Program-made: the position numbers and the translations under genes
Source: Cytidiella melzeri
Lineage: Eukaryota > Basidiomycota > Agaricomycetes > Polyporales > Irpicaceae
Direction of reading: 5' to 3'
DNA length: 39,756 bases
Assembly (NCBI GenBank): GCA_022592445.1
Contig: JABYQR010000395.1
Coordinates: 1-39,756, forward strand
Notes under the pieces: model-generated
Told to the model about the DNA's origin: nothing
Seen by the model: only the letters and a program-made list of their open reading frames with translations
The model's database searches: none
Part shown: piece after piece, positions 1 through 11,338 of the stretch
Layout of the letters: every line of letters starts with the position of its first letter
Position numbering within the stretch: position 1 is the first letter of the stretch

Positions 1-3000
1 CATCTGAATGCTATTGAGGGATCTGTGACAGTGAAGTTAGACTGCTTTGCTCTAGTGTCTCACAGTCAAACGCTTACCGCTTTGGTCACATTCTCCTTCA
101 AACCTTTGCTTCCACTCGTTGTAGTAGTTGGTCAGATGCTCGTCGTGCCTGGCAGTAACTTCCCTGAAATCAAGGCGCTGGTCGCCGTACCTTAGCATGA
201 CTAGGAGAAGGGATAACAGTATAGACTCACTTCGTTCAACCCGTTCGGAGCGTCCGAGTCACTGTACACCTCCTCATGGAAGCTCGCCATTATGCGCAGT
301 TGCGAAGTATAGGCGCACAACCCTATGTCATACTATCAGATAACACTGTAGTGAGCCATCAATTTCTTCCCTGAACAAACGATGACATCTTACAATGTGG
401 TTGTACTCTGACTTCTTGTACCATTCTTCGGACCTTCGGACAATGCTGTCGACTCATGTTAGCCGACGGGACCCAGGTAAAGTGTGATAAATGAAACATA
501 CAAGTCTTCCTTGATCGTAGAAGGCTTTCCGAATTGTGTCGCAGTCGACTTATCAAGGTTGTAGCAATTAAGCCACACACGGATCCTGTTCATGATCTCC
601 CGCTCGTGGCGCTCCGAGGTAGGTTTAGTCGTTGGCACATGGTGCAAGTTAAGGTCCGTGGCGATGCTGCATGTGTCAGAAAACAGTCAGCCACAGCATG
701 CAGCGCGTGGGGCTATTCCATGATTGACTGACCGAATAGCAAGACCGGTATACAGCCATCCACGGTCTTCTTCCCAGCGCCTGGCAGGTACACCATAGAT
801 GCTCAAAATAATGTACGCCTGTGCGAGCTCAACAGACTTCCATCCTGCACAGGCACGAGTATAAAATCAGTGAATGCTAAGCGAAAGCACCGTCCCAGAC
901 CTACCTGTGATAAGAGCGTTCGCCGCCGCATGTTTGGCAAAATGCATCGCTATCGGATAGATTTCGGACTTCTCCGCATAATACCTCGACGCCACGGCGC
1001 ATACTGTCGAATGGGCATTTCAATCACGGCTTCCAGAAATTAAACTCGCGTCGGATGACTCACCAACCGTGAACAGGAATGGACATCGTGCGAATGTCGT
1101 GGATGGCGTGTGAAGCACCGGGTCGAGTACAGATACATGGACATTCAATCGCGCAAAGAATCTACCAAGGGTATGACTTCAACCGCCTGGCTGGAGTGGT
1201 AGTCAAGTGAGCTTACATCTCAAAAAGCCTGTCTACATCTTCAGGAGTGACTAGTCCGTGTACCAGGATGTCGGGCGGACTGTGTTGTTCAATTAAGTTG
1301 GCGCGGATATCGAGATCATAAGCAGGTCCTAGTAGCAATATGTATTCAGTACCAAAAATCTTCGCCGTCCTTATTCTCGACTTACCAGGTAGGAAATAAG
1401 TTTCATTAGCGACGCCCTATCGTAGGATGTCAACATGTCTCCGATGCTGTCGAAATCTTTCTCTACTGACCACATTATCATCGTCTGTATCGTCGTCTCC
1501 CTTCGCAGACGTCTTCTTCGTGTTGCTGATAGATAGGTCTGCAATCAAACCTAGAGGGACAGCAGTGTCGGGCAGCAGCTGCTGCCTCTCTTCCTCGTCG
1601 ACTTTGACCGTTCCAACGCTACCACGCTCTGTAGGCTCTCCAGCCTCTTCGGCTTCCGATTCAGACTCCTCTTCGCCATCGGTACCCTCTCGGGCGCGAG
1701 AGTCAAGATTGAAGGCTTGCAGACCTCCAGACCTGCCCGCTGTGCGTACACTGTCCTGGAGGCGGTCCAGCCAAGTCAAAACACTCTGCTTGTTTTGATC
1801 AGACGGTGATGTTGCGTTTCGGTACGATGCGATCGACAGAGGCGTGGCTACATATGGGTTATGCAGCTGAAAATGACGTGTTGTAAGATAGTCAGCAAAG
1901 GCGCTATTGCAATGTGAACCAATACACACCTGCTTGAGTAACGACTCGATAATTGAGTCTTTCTGTCGAATCTGCGCTAGCAGATATTCGCGTTTACTAG
2001 ATTCGGGAACATCGACGATAGAAGAGACATCATCAGTTGACTGTTCTTCGACTGGATTCATGCTCATCTTGAGAGGCGGCAATGCGCAATTAACGCAAAT
2101 CACGGACAGGAATGTGACGGAACGTGGAGTTATGAGAACGGGCCTTGGACGACACCGGCGTGGTACTTAAGAGACCATGCGCACCGCATTTCGGCGATGT
2201 GGTGCAAGCGCCGGAATGTTGAGGGGGAAAGGGGAGGGAAAAACTCACTTTGGTGTATTGCGAGGCTTGCGGCCCTCGACTATGCAGTGATGTCCGCTAC
2301 TCCTACATCGCCTACACGTGTTCTCATTCTTGGGGAAGTCGCATTTCATCTACACAGGCGTCATGCAGGAAAGGGCGTGGTGGGCACGTGAAACGAGTTG
2401 GTGTGCAAACATTCAAGTGTCAGTGGCGAGAGAAACCGCGATATTCAATGTGCGAAACTAAGCGCACCTTGAGTTTCTTACAGTGTGTACACGCGCCAGG
2501 TCTGACGCCCGTAAAGCGCACGATGAGCAGCATGCCATCAGGGTTTAGGCAAATGTGCCACCGGAGGAAAGATATGCCCGAGAGGCGGTAGGCAGCGGAA
2601 TGTCGATATACCCGGAAAGCAGTCCAGCAAGATTAGTGAAGTCAGCCAGGTCAGGTTGAAGAGGCACGGATGTCGGTCAGGAGGGTAACGTGCATGGGAG
2701 GATGGGTCAGACGGCGAAAATGCACCGTATGAGCGATGAAGAAATGCGTTGTATGACACGATGGTGACAGAAAGCAGGAAACTGTCAGCAAAGGGAAAGT
2801 GAAAGTCAGGACCATGCACTCACAGTCGTGTCGCATTCATGTCTGGACCGCGCAGTGGTGGAACCGCCGGTTGAGGGCCATCTTCATCTTCGCTTTCGGA
2901 GGTCGGTTCTACGCTTGTGGTGAGTCTTTGCCGCTTATTGTTCTTCCTCTTTCCTGGTGTGTCTCGTCGTGCGCTCGGAGATGTAGAAGGGGCCGGACCT

Positions 3001-3863
3001 GTAGACACATAAGCGTTGTATTGTGCGCTTTGATCTGCTCCTCCCCATGAAGACTGCGAGGCATTTGGCTCTGACAGGGGACGAGTCTCGGAGTTGGACG
3101 TATAACCCTCCACTGAAGCAGGGGTAGTTCTCTCGACACTCGGTGGCTGGAATGAAAATGCGAACTCCTGGTCCCTCGTACCGTCGGAAGCATTAGGCTG
3201 TGGTGGAAAATATGAGGCGGGATACTGTGTTTGAGGCTGTCGTTGCTGATATCCCATCGGCAGCGTGGTCCTAAAACTATTTCGGTTAACAGTGTTTGGA
3301 TGCGACACTTGACGGGAGATGCTAGGAGGAACAGGAGCACCGCGATCCAGTGATCGAGACGACGGTAACTGTTGGTGGAAGCCAGTGAGATTCGTGTTTT
3401 GATGGGAGGGCACCATATACTGAGACTGTACGAAATTGTACTGATTCTGCATTGGTGGCGGGTGCTCTTGCGGTGGCATGGACGACGATCCCACTGTGTG
3501 CGCAGGAGTTTCGTAGGGCAACTGAGACATGTCGGCGATCGGCATTCCCTCTGGCTGTGCATACGGGGCCTGGGATTGAGCCTGAGCGTAATAATTCTGC
3601 ACCCATTGCTGGTACTGCTCAGTTTCATCGGGGACAATAGCCTGGTCCGGGTCGTAGTAGTTGATTGGCACGTTCATGGAAGGCGATGTTTGGGGCACTG
3701 GGTCACCAGCAGTGGAAGAGCTGTGACTTTGGGCACCTGTAGACGAGCTGCGACCTGCTAAAGGGCGATGTCTGGAGGTCGTGGAAGGGTTGTGGGGGCG
3801 AAAGTGATGTGCAGGTCCCAAGGAACGATAGGAAGTATCAGCGCTGGTCATTGAATCAATCAA
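1..3863 (-). CDS. Zn2Cys6 fungal transcription factor (3' end beyond window)
   Basis: A fungal binuclear zinc-cluster activator, nuclear by family. The first exon (3863-2824) encodes about 345 residues rich in Ser, Gln and Pro, ending in a basic GKRKNNKRQR stretch (likely nuclear signal). An intron (about 2823-2502) leads to a cluster split over two small exons (2501-2468 and 2349-2249): C-x2-C-x6-C-x8-C-x2-C-x6-C, reading CTHCKKLKMKC then CRRCRSSGHHC. The next exon starts near 1996 with KREYLLAQIRQKDSIIESLLKQ-type coiled coil (short linker dimer region), then an acidic stretch. From about 1400 down to 1, seven or more exons match the fungal_trans middle homology region (for example SIYGVPARRWEEDR and GWKSVELAQAY). 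All junctions I checked are GT...AG and keep frame. The gene runs off the left edge, so the C-terminus is not seen. Target genes cannot be inferred. Confidence 0.9.
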
Positions 3864-5545
3864 ACAGGCGTGGGACTACTTCGCAGGTTGCGCGGAAGAC
3901 AATAGACGGTCACAGGTCTGGCAGCGAGGACCCAGGGTTCCAAGTGTACGGTGTCGAGGAAGGGTGAACGTCGAGGTTCGAGGATAAGATGTGCATGTAA
4001 CGCGAACGTTCAAGTTGCGCGAAAGCCATCTTAAAGGCAGAGACGCTCAGTCTCGCCGCGGCACTCGCCGTAGGGCCGAATTTTGATTAACTAGAACAAT
4101 GATTCGACTTGCGGTACACACAGGCACTCGACCTTCAGGTTGCCTCTTCACCGCCACCAGGTGCATGCCGTGCTTACGTCTGCCTTGATAACACAGCATT
4201 CTTCTACTAGGAACACACGGACACTCGCACCCGGTTGCAAATTTACATGTCTTCTTCGGACGTTCGAAAAGCAAGAACATGCAGTGCTACTTAACGTTAA
4301 CAAGGCCTGCCCACCAAGGAGCTTGGACCGCCGGGTCGAGCTCGGACTTGAAAAAGTTGTTGAGCAGTAGACTTCACACAGTGCGCAGGCCACAAAAGGC
4401 TCCGAACATTGATCGCAGGCTGGTAGCGTACAAATGCATCCGCACACCATCGGGCTGTATACTCCCGACTCGAAAATTGCCGCACGAGCGCGTCCAACCT
4501 TGGACCCACAAAGTTACTTAAGATTACGCAACATGTACCGCTTACTTCCAATCGAGATGGCCACAGCTCGCTCAAGGGCGGGCTACTTTATGTCGCGACA
4601 TATCTTCTCCGGTGAGCACTAGGGACAAACGCCGATTTCACACACCTTGAAATTTGCATGATTACCCACTTAAATGTCAACTATCAGCAGATAATCCATA
4701 AGCAATTTTGGGCTCGGAATTGTTTCTTAATGTTTGAGAATACAAAATAATGCTATACAAATTCTGTGCCTTTTCAGGGGCAGGAATTTATGTTTTTTAA
4801 GTGGTAGTTAAATCAGAAAGAAAAATGAAAGGAAGTTTACCTTTCAAGGCTTGGAAAATCAAGTGGAAAAGATGCCTTCCACGGATTTGGAAAAGGGCAT
4901 GAAAAAATTCAGAAAAGGAAAGGGCAGGTAGAATTTCCGGCGACGTGCTACTGAAAAGTTCTGGAAAGTTGTTTGCCACGTTATGTTTGCCATCACCCGA
5001 CACACGTGGGAAATCTATTTGTCTTTACAATTTTAGGTTGGTCGGAAATCTGCCCGAAAAATCAATATTGACACAGATTTTTGGAGCGCGGAAAGGCTGC
5101 CAGTAGATAGGCTTAAAAATTTGTAGAAAATTCACAAAAATGTCTTTGATTGTATATCAATGTAACCTACCAAATATAACCAGATATTCACGGGATTTTT
5201 AACATCTCAAATAACTCTCACAATAATTTCACGCCATGTGAAATCAGCCTTTGCCCGCAGTGGAGGGTTCTTTCCACGCCTACTACCGCCGAGATGCCGT
5301 CCCGTGCCGACGAATCTGGCGTCTGGCAGAGCGTCGAGTTCGAGAATTCGAATACGCAACACCACGGCTTGAACCACACGAATATTTTCATGTAGAAATT
5401 CAAAATACTCTCCAAACAACACAACTGTAAGTTTCACTACCGTGACCGCGGCAAGAACTCAGGCTCACGATGACTGATTCTCCGTGCACTGGCATAGAAA
5501 TAGCACTTGTGATCATTGCCTAGTATTACAGAGCATGCGAATCCG
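3864..5545. other. Intergenic region, no supported gene; AT-rich 4640-5210
   Basis: About 1.7 kb between the transcription factor start and the dioxygenase stop. Roughly 3864-4050 is probably the factor's 5' leader and promoter. From 4050 to 4620 short open frames exist on both strands, but none shows a recognisable domain or splice pattern. From about 4640 to 5210 the base composition turns AT-rich with repeated variants of tggaaaag and ttccacgg, unlike its neighbours; this could be decayed mobile DNA. A 76-codon minus-strand frame at 5207-5437 is open but unrecognised. I see no RNA gene. Confidence 0.5.
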
Positions 5546-6936
5546 CTAATTGAAGAGACCGAGGGCTTCACGACGGGACCTGCTACTGGGGTCGAAGTAC
5601 GGCTTCTCACCCTGCTTGAACAGTGAGAATGCGGATGTTGCTCTGCATGTTCTATCTACTTACCAAGGATACCACTCGGTTCCCGACACGTTTCTCCTTT
5701 CCATAGTCAAAGGTAGCGGTATGGTAATTCGAACGGTTTTCCCAGATGGCGACAGAGTCCTGCCCAGTGCGATATCAGGAAAAAGGAAACAGTCCATTTA
5801 CAGGATGTATCATGTGCCACGAACCTTTTCCCACCTGAACCTGACCTGGAGGTCGTGGTTGAGCTGTATGAGGTTGAACAAGTACTTGAGGATGGTATCA
5901 GACTCGTCTTTGGTGACTCCAACGATTCGCTTTGTAAAGTTCGGGTTGACGAAGACGGATTTCCACCCGGTGACGGGGTTGGTCCTGATCACAGGATGAA
6001 CGGCTTCGAGGTGGTCACCGACATTGCCTGGTGAACCGCGCTCGCCGTCACGCAGTTTATTTCCAAGAGACTTGGCAATCTGATTGAAGAAACGAGCTTC
6101 GTGAACTGCCTCGAGGGTTTCAAGATATTTGGCGAACGAGGGAGACAAGCGGTCGTACACCTCATAGCCACTATTGATCTCTTGAGCAATCGTTATCCCC
6201 GTACTAGACGGATTTTCACTTACGATGCCCACAGAGTATCGCCTCCTGTGACATGTCCGTTGACAGAAGGGAGAGTGTGAACCTTGAGAATAGCATAGTC
6301 GGATGGGATAGGCTCGAAGGTGATATCAGCGTGCCAGTTGATGCTACGTTACTCTCCGCGTGAGATATACATCCAAAGGTCGTATCAAAACTAAACTTAC
6401 GCTGAAAACGCCGATCTATCAACACGAGGCGCCGTGTACTCACGGTTTCTAACGGACGAAATGACACTAATCTCGTCACCAAGTTCAGATGACTCCTCCG
6501 TTATCGGATGAACGTGCAACTTCGAGGACTCGGGCTTGCCAGTCAGCTCTCCCAGTTTCGTACCAAGGGCTTTCTGCTCCTCGATGGTAATGTCTTGGTT
6601 GCGGAAGAAGACAACTCCACGCTGCGAGACTGAGTAGTAATTTTTAGGGTCAGATGAATGATCTGTTGTTAGAACTAGGCATTTTGGCGTACCAAGGATA
6701 GCAAGGTCCCGGATAAGCTCATCAGCGTTGTCTGCCTTGAGCAATTCTGAAAGCTGTATGCCACGAGCGAACTCCGTGCCGATGAGAGGCGTCGCATCTG
6801 ATTTCTCAAACTTGTCGAGCGAATTGCCAAGCTTGAGCGGTGCAGGTGCGCCAGTAAGCTTCAAGGAAGAGAGTTTCTCTTCGACCTCCTCGGTCTGAGG
6901 GAAAAGGAGATGAGTTCTACTTGCGAGTTGTGCCAT
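5546..6936 (-). CDS. TauD/TfdA-family Fe(II)/2-oxoglutarate dioxygenase
   Basis: Predicted non-haem iron dioxygenase of the taurine/alkylsulfonate (TauD/TfdA) family, which hydroxylates a substrate carbon while decarboxylating 2-oxoglutarate; cytosolic. Five exons were joined by eye. Exon 1 (6936 to about 6397) begins MAQLASRTHLLFPQ and includes GVVFFRNQDITIEEQ, a family hallmark. After an intron, NWHADITFEPIPSDYAI supplies the iron-binding H-x-D. Then GGDTLWAS, and after a further intron GYEVYDRLSPSF, HPVIRTNPVTGWKSVFVN, and in the fourth exon SVAIWENR with SNYHTATFDY (distal iron His) and GNRVVSL (2-oxoglutarate-binding Arg). The last exon reads GEKPYFDPSSRSRR and stops at 5546-5548. All key residues are present and no frame is broken, so the enzyme looks functional. 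The substrate is unknown; fungal members act on sulfonates or other small acids. It is divergent from the NTF2-like gene. Confidence 0.9.
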
Positions 6937-7395
6937 GGGCGAATACGTTGGCAGAAGGGAGAGGAATCCGCTGTGGGATGAGAACGGGCGATTGGCTGCA
7001 GGCCTTTTAAGCTGAACGTATTCATGATTGCGCGACTATAGAGTCAGAATGTCCACCGAACTGGGCCAGGATCACGCAAAGGCGCGGGGAATGAGAACGC
7101 AGTCCGATAACCAATGGATTGTCAAGTAGGTGTCATACAATTGGTGGCCACAGGAGCGTGGGTCATGCAACACAAGACAGCACCTATATGGCGCGATGTT
7201 ACGTGAAAGTCTGCAATAGTGCAATCAGCAAAGCTATGGCGAGGTATTTGAGATACTTTGCTCGCAGCATTGAATTCTCGAATGCCATAGCTCTTCATCA
7301 TCAAGCTATCGGCTTGGCCGTGTTGTTGAACGTTGAACGTTGAACGACGACCTGACCAGACGAGCGCTGGCATGCCGAAATGCGCATTGTATTAT

Positions 7396-7419
7396 CACGT
7401 GCTTGACGTATATCACGTG
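7396..7419. promoter_or_regulatory. Paired CACGTG boxes in divergent promoter
   Basis: Two CACGTG hexamers (7396-7401 and 7414-7419), each preceded by AT, lie 18 bp apart start to start, in the 593-bp space between the dioxygenase (start 6936) and the NTF2-like gene (start 7530). The second is the fully palindromic TCACGTGA. This is the core recognised by bHLH factors of the Cbf1 type, which in yeast drive sulfur-assimilation genes. A role in regulating the dioxygenase is an inference from motif and place only. A triple GTTGAAC repeat sits nearby at about 7324-7344. Confidence 0.45.
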
Positions 7420-7529
7420 AAAGCGACGTCAACGATGATCGCGCCGCCAGCCTGTTGCGCAGGGCCTCGAGCCTGAGCTGTTCGTTCTCTAAAACCTCAA
7501 TACTACTACTACCCAACCGGAACTTCACC

Positions 7530-8355
7530 ATGCAAAACCCAGAGAAAGAGATAATTGAGGTCGTCAGCCTAATCACAGCTGCGTCGAGCCCGGAAATCCA
7601 GAAAGCTGCGGTATCACGGTGAGTTGAGCGTTTTCTATGAACTTCTTGGCCAACAAACGTAGTAGCTTACCATTCGGAACCAATTCCGCAGATACTACGC
7701 TGCAGACGCAGCGTTTAGACATCCACTCTGCAATGTGCCATCAGGTCCCGGCTCCCGAAACCAAATACTGGGTATCCTTCAGTGAGTACCAAAACGAGGG
7801 TCGTTTCATCCACGCGCGTGGTCTTAACCCTGGGCATGTCTCGCAGGTGGTATCGCGTCATGTCACCGACTATAAAGATAGAAGCCCATCAGGTAACCTA
7901 TGACGAAGAAAAGGCACAAATATTCGTGGATGCCTCGCAAGAATTTCACATCCGATGGTCACCGTTACGCGCTGCACCCGCACGGTAATTTTCGTCTCAC
8001 TCTTAACTACCCACAAACTCATGTGCACGGTTTTGGCAGACTGCTAGTTCACCTGACACTCCGTCCAAGCGACGACGACCCCAATCTGCTTGTTATTGCC
8101 TCTCACGAAGATTTCTACCACCCGGATGATTTTGCAGCTCTGCTTGTACCTCCTTTGATCCCTGTCGTCCGTGTGCTGCTACGACTAGGCACATTGACAA
8201 GCAACGTGAATGCACGTCTGTTCGGATTACTTGGTAAGCATCCCAGATTGTGGTGTCCAGCCGACGATGACGTTCAACTTCCTCGCTTTCCGTCAGGATA
8301 TTGGACAACCACCATAAATAGCTCATCCACGCATACCGATAGATCAAAAACGTGA
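7530..8355 (+). CDS. NTF2-like (SigF-like/SnoaL-type fold) fungal protein
   Basis: Small basidiomycete protein family with an NTF2-like fold, often annotated SigF-like NTF2-like; biochemical role unknown. Five exons were assembled with consistent GT...AG borders. The start at 7530 begins MQNPEKEIIEVVSLIT; the second exon gives YYAADAAFRHPLCNV; the third WYRVMSPTIKIEAHQVTYDE followed by QEFHIRWSPLRAAPAR; the fourth LLVHLTLRPSDDDPNLLVIA with SHEDFYHPDDFAALLVPP; the fifth is GYWTTTINSSS and stops at 8353-8355. The pattern of an N-terminal helix, a conserved Y-x2-D-A-x-F-x-HP segment and C-terminal beta strands fits the fold. The C-terminal helix usually hydrophobic in relatives is present as LIPVVRVLLRLGTL. 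The protein would be about 180-190 residues. It could also be called only a conserved hypothetical. Confidence 0.72.
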
Positions 8356-8680
8356 CGAGTGTCTTAGCCTACTTCTAGACAGTGTCACTATCTGGGAGAG
8401 GTTGCATAAACAATCCCCTACCGGCTGGCCTGTTGACAATGATTCGAGCACTGCTACACAGACAATCCAATCGAGGATAAGCCTTTCGCTGACACTGCCA
8501 GAGGAGAACAGATGAGGGGAGTTTCAATTGCTTGTACGCAGGTATGATTATAAAAGGACATAGATATGCTAGTGTATGCGGCTGTATGGTCTGCGCCAAC
8601 AACTGCAGAACATAAGGTCCAAAAACGAGTTAGCATGGTTGTATAAGGTTTATTGTCCAAACACCGCAAGTCCCCCAAAT

Positions 8681-11026
8681 TCAAGCGGTGAATCCGCGAG
8701 CAATGGGGCCCAACTGGCTGGCCATCTCAGGGTAGTTTTTCATGAACTCGATCTGATTCGCCGATGCCTAGACAGCGCAAGTGATCAATTTCGCAACTCT
8801 AGGCAGATGCAGATGCATGAGACTGACGTATTTGTAAGACAGCGCGCCAATTAGCTCTGGTTCCGTACGCGCGAGCTCAGCCTGTCGGTCAAGCATCTCG
8901 ATGGCAAGATCAATCTTTCCCTGCTGCAGGCATAGTTGGGCAAGTGTGGCAACAGCAGCATCGGACTCGCTGTCTATCCTCAATGCCTCCTGACAGCATT
9001 GCTCAGCAGCGGCGATATCTTGCTTGAATTGGAAGAGAGCAAGCCCTTTGTTGACCAATGGCAGTACGTTCGCGGGAGGTGGTCTGGCGCAGGAATGGAT
9101 AGTCAACTTTACGGCTAAACGTCATGTATAAGCATAAGCACATACTTATCGTTCTCCAACTCAATGGCACGCTCAAACTTCTCGATAGCTTCGGCAAACC
9201 GGCCTTGGTCCAGCAACAGTTCACCACTGATTGGGCAGCGTTAGCGCTGTATACCGCCACGAAAGGCGGTACAACTTACTAATAATTTTGTGGCTCGCTC
9301 CTCTGCGGGAACTGCTTCATCGTCCTCCTGAATGTTGCCATACTCTTCGCAATGTCGCCAAGTTTGTAATGTGCGACTGCCAATTGTATATGGCTGAATA
9401 CGAAGTCGCTATCAAGCGCAGTTGACTTCGAGTAGTCATCGGCAGCACGTTGGTATTCTCCCATGATAAACAAAACTGCATGACATTTCGCGTCAACGAA
9501 ACGTCTTGATTATTAATGTTGATGAACGCACCTTGGCCGCGGTGATAGAAAATATCCGGATCGTCCTTGTTGTACTTGATGGCCTCTTCGAAGCATTCAA
9601 ACGTTTTTGTAGGCTCGTTCAACTCCATATACACGCTCGCGAGCTTAACCCACGACTGTGTCAAGGTTGGAACGAGTTCCACCGAAGCGACAAAATCATC
9701 CCTTGCGGCAGTGCTATTACCCAGAAGGAACCTAAAGTGTTGCAAGGGTAAGAACTGGGAGGATCTCAATGGATATGATGGCAGCTTACTTGAAGGTACC
9801 TCGTAGGTTGAGTGCCTCAGCTGTACCTGCGTCCCATGAAACGCCCTGCTCAATCGCTTCGTTTACCAGTGTTAGAGCGTGTATGTAGCTTTGGGCTTTG
9901 AGAGCATTCAAAGCAAGAATAAGCGTGTTGTCTCCGGTCGTAGGGTTTACAGGGAGAACCGGTAGTGGTCCTGTCTGAAGGTCACAACTTGTAATCTTCA
10001 AAGTATCACAACTCACTGTCTCGGAATGCGCCAAAGTAGGCAGTGGTGAAAGAGTGTCCAGGGATCCGAGGTTCTCGCGTAGCGAGAATAATTTGAGCTT
10101 TTTGTGCTGCCAGCTTCTTGAGAACACGCTCAACAGCGGCACTCGAGGCCTCATTAGCGAACTTTTCCAAAATAGTAACGGCGGTGAAATCTAGGTAGAA
10201 ACATAAGGGGCAGTTTTCAGCAGACTGATATGACGCGTACCTCGACTCGACTCCTCGTATCTTTCGAGAGCTTCAAGAGCGGTTGCTCGGCGGTTGAGAG
10301 CTTTTATGTACTTTTTGTCCAAAGCTAGCGCAGCGTTGCAGTCTTCAACAACCTTCTCGTACTGCGGCGAGTCCATATTCATGTAACCTTTTATAGGTTG
10401 TTGCATCAGCCAAAGTTCACGGAATAGCCTGCTATGCACACGCACAAGCTGCTCGGTTGCTGAAATACGTCGGCTCAGGTTTTGGCGATATCTCGATTGC
10501 CTTTGTGTAGTATTCCACGGCTTTAGGATAGTGCTTCTTGCTATATGCAGAGTTACCCTTCGTCTTCAGTGAACCTGCGACCTTGGTTCGTTCCTGTGAC
10601 TCTGTGAGTACCGGCATGCTCTCAGCCACATCTATCCTCGTCTCACCTCTGCAGGCATGACAGCGATGTCTTCTGCAAGCAGGGCTAGCTCTGCATGGCA
10701 TTCATGTCAAGCCTGACCACATGTCGCGTGCAACCACACTCACCGTCCACCTCATCTGCGACCGTTGGTGAGACCTGCTCCAGAATAGGACCGTCCGACT
10801 CAGATGATGCCTTCTTCTTTTTAGACGAGGTCTTGCTGGCCTTTTTCTTGTCCTTCTTGCGCTCACCCTTGCCTCCGTCACCACCTCGTGAACTGGAGGC
10901 ATAGTACGCTGCTCCACCTATAGCGGCGGTGGCAACAACGGCGCCCACAATGACAACCTGTTTGTTGTCTGAGACCCAGTTTTGGACGCGCTCTATGACG
11001 TTTTGCGAGGTGGCTGAGGTGGACAT
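8681..11026 (-). CDS. TOM70: Mitochondrial import receptor Tom70 (TPR protein)
   Basis: Outer mitochondrial membrane receptor that takes precursor proteins, often from Hsp70/Hsp90, and passes them to the TOM channel. The start at 11026 ([18 protein letters not shown]) is followed by one membrane segment (about residues 24-42, [19 protein letters not shown]) and a Lys-rich linker, the usual N-terminal anchor. After small introns come tandem TPR motifs: [20 protein letters not shown], then [20 protein letters not shown] (clamp-type), [53 protein letters not shown] and others. The last exon reads [17 protein letters not shown], the conserved Tom70 C-terminus, and stops at 8681-8683. At least seven introns interrupt it; the ones checked keep frame. 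It shares a short promoter region with divergent DPH2. I see no damage. Confidence 0.92.
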
Positions 11027-11338
11027 GGTGGACGATGAGCAGGTAGCTATAGTCCCTCGCAAGTTGCCCGAGGGCCGAGTCCGGAACGGCGGAACTTGTC
11101 TGCCCATTCGGCAGGCGCATCCGGATCAGCCGGCATTGGTCCGAGAGATCTTCCCGCGCATCTTGCACTGGTACTGTATTGTTTATTTCTTCAGGTGCTA
11201 CAAGAACCAAGCTCAACTTGTATATACGGTGGTACAGTATATTGTATTTGATACATGCGAATCATTTTTGACGAACACTCCAGCTCTCATAGTGCTATTA
11301 CACCACGAGAACTCAACCTTCTCTGAGGCGTAGCAAGT
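11027..11338. promoter_or_regulatory. Shared divergent promoter of TOM70 and DPH2
   Basis: Only 312 bp separate the two start codons, so both genes must be driven from this stretch or from within each other's leader. A TATA-like tatata sits at about 11220-11226, upstream of DPH2. No other motif stands out. Confidence 0.5.
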
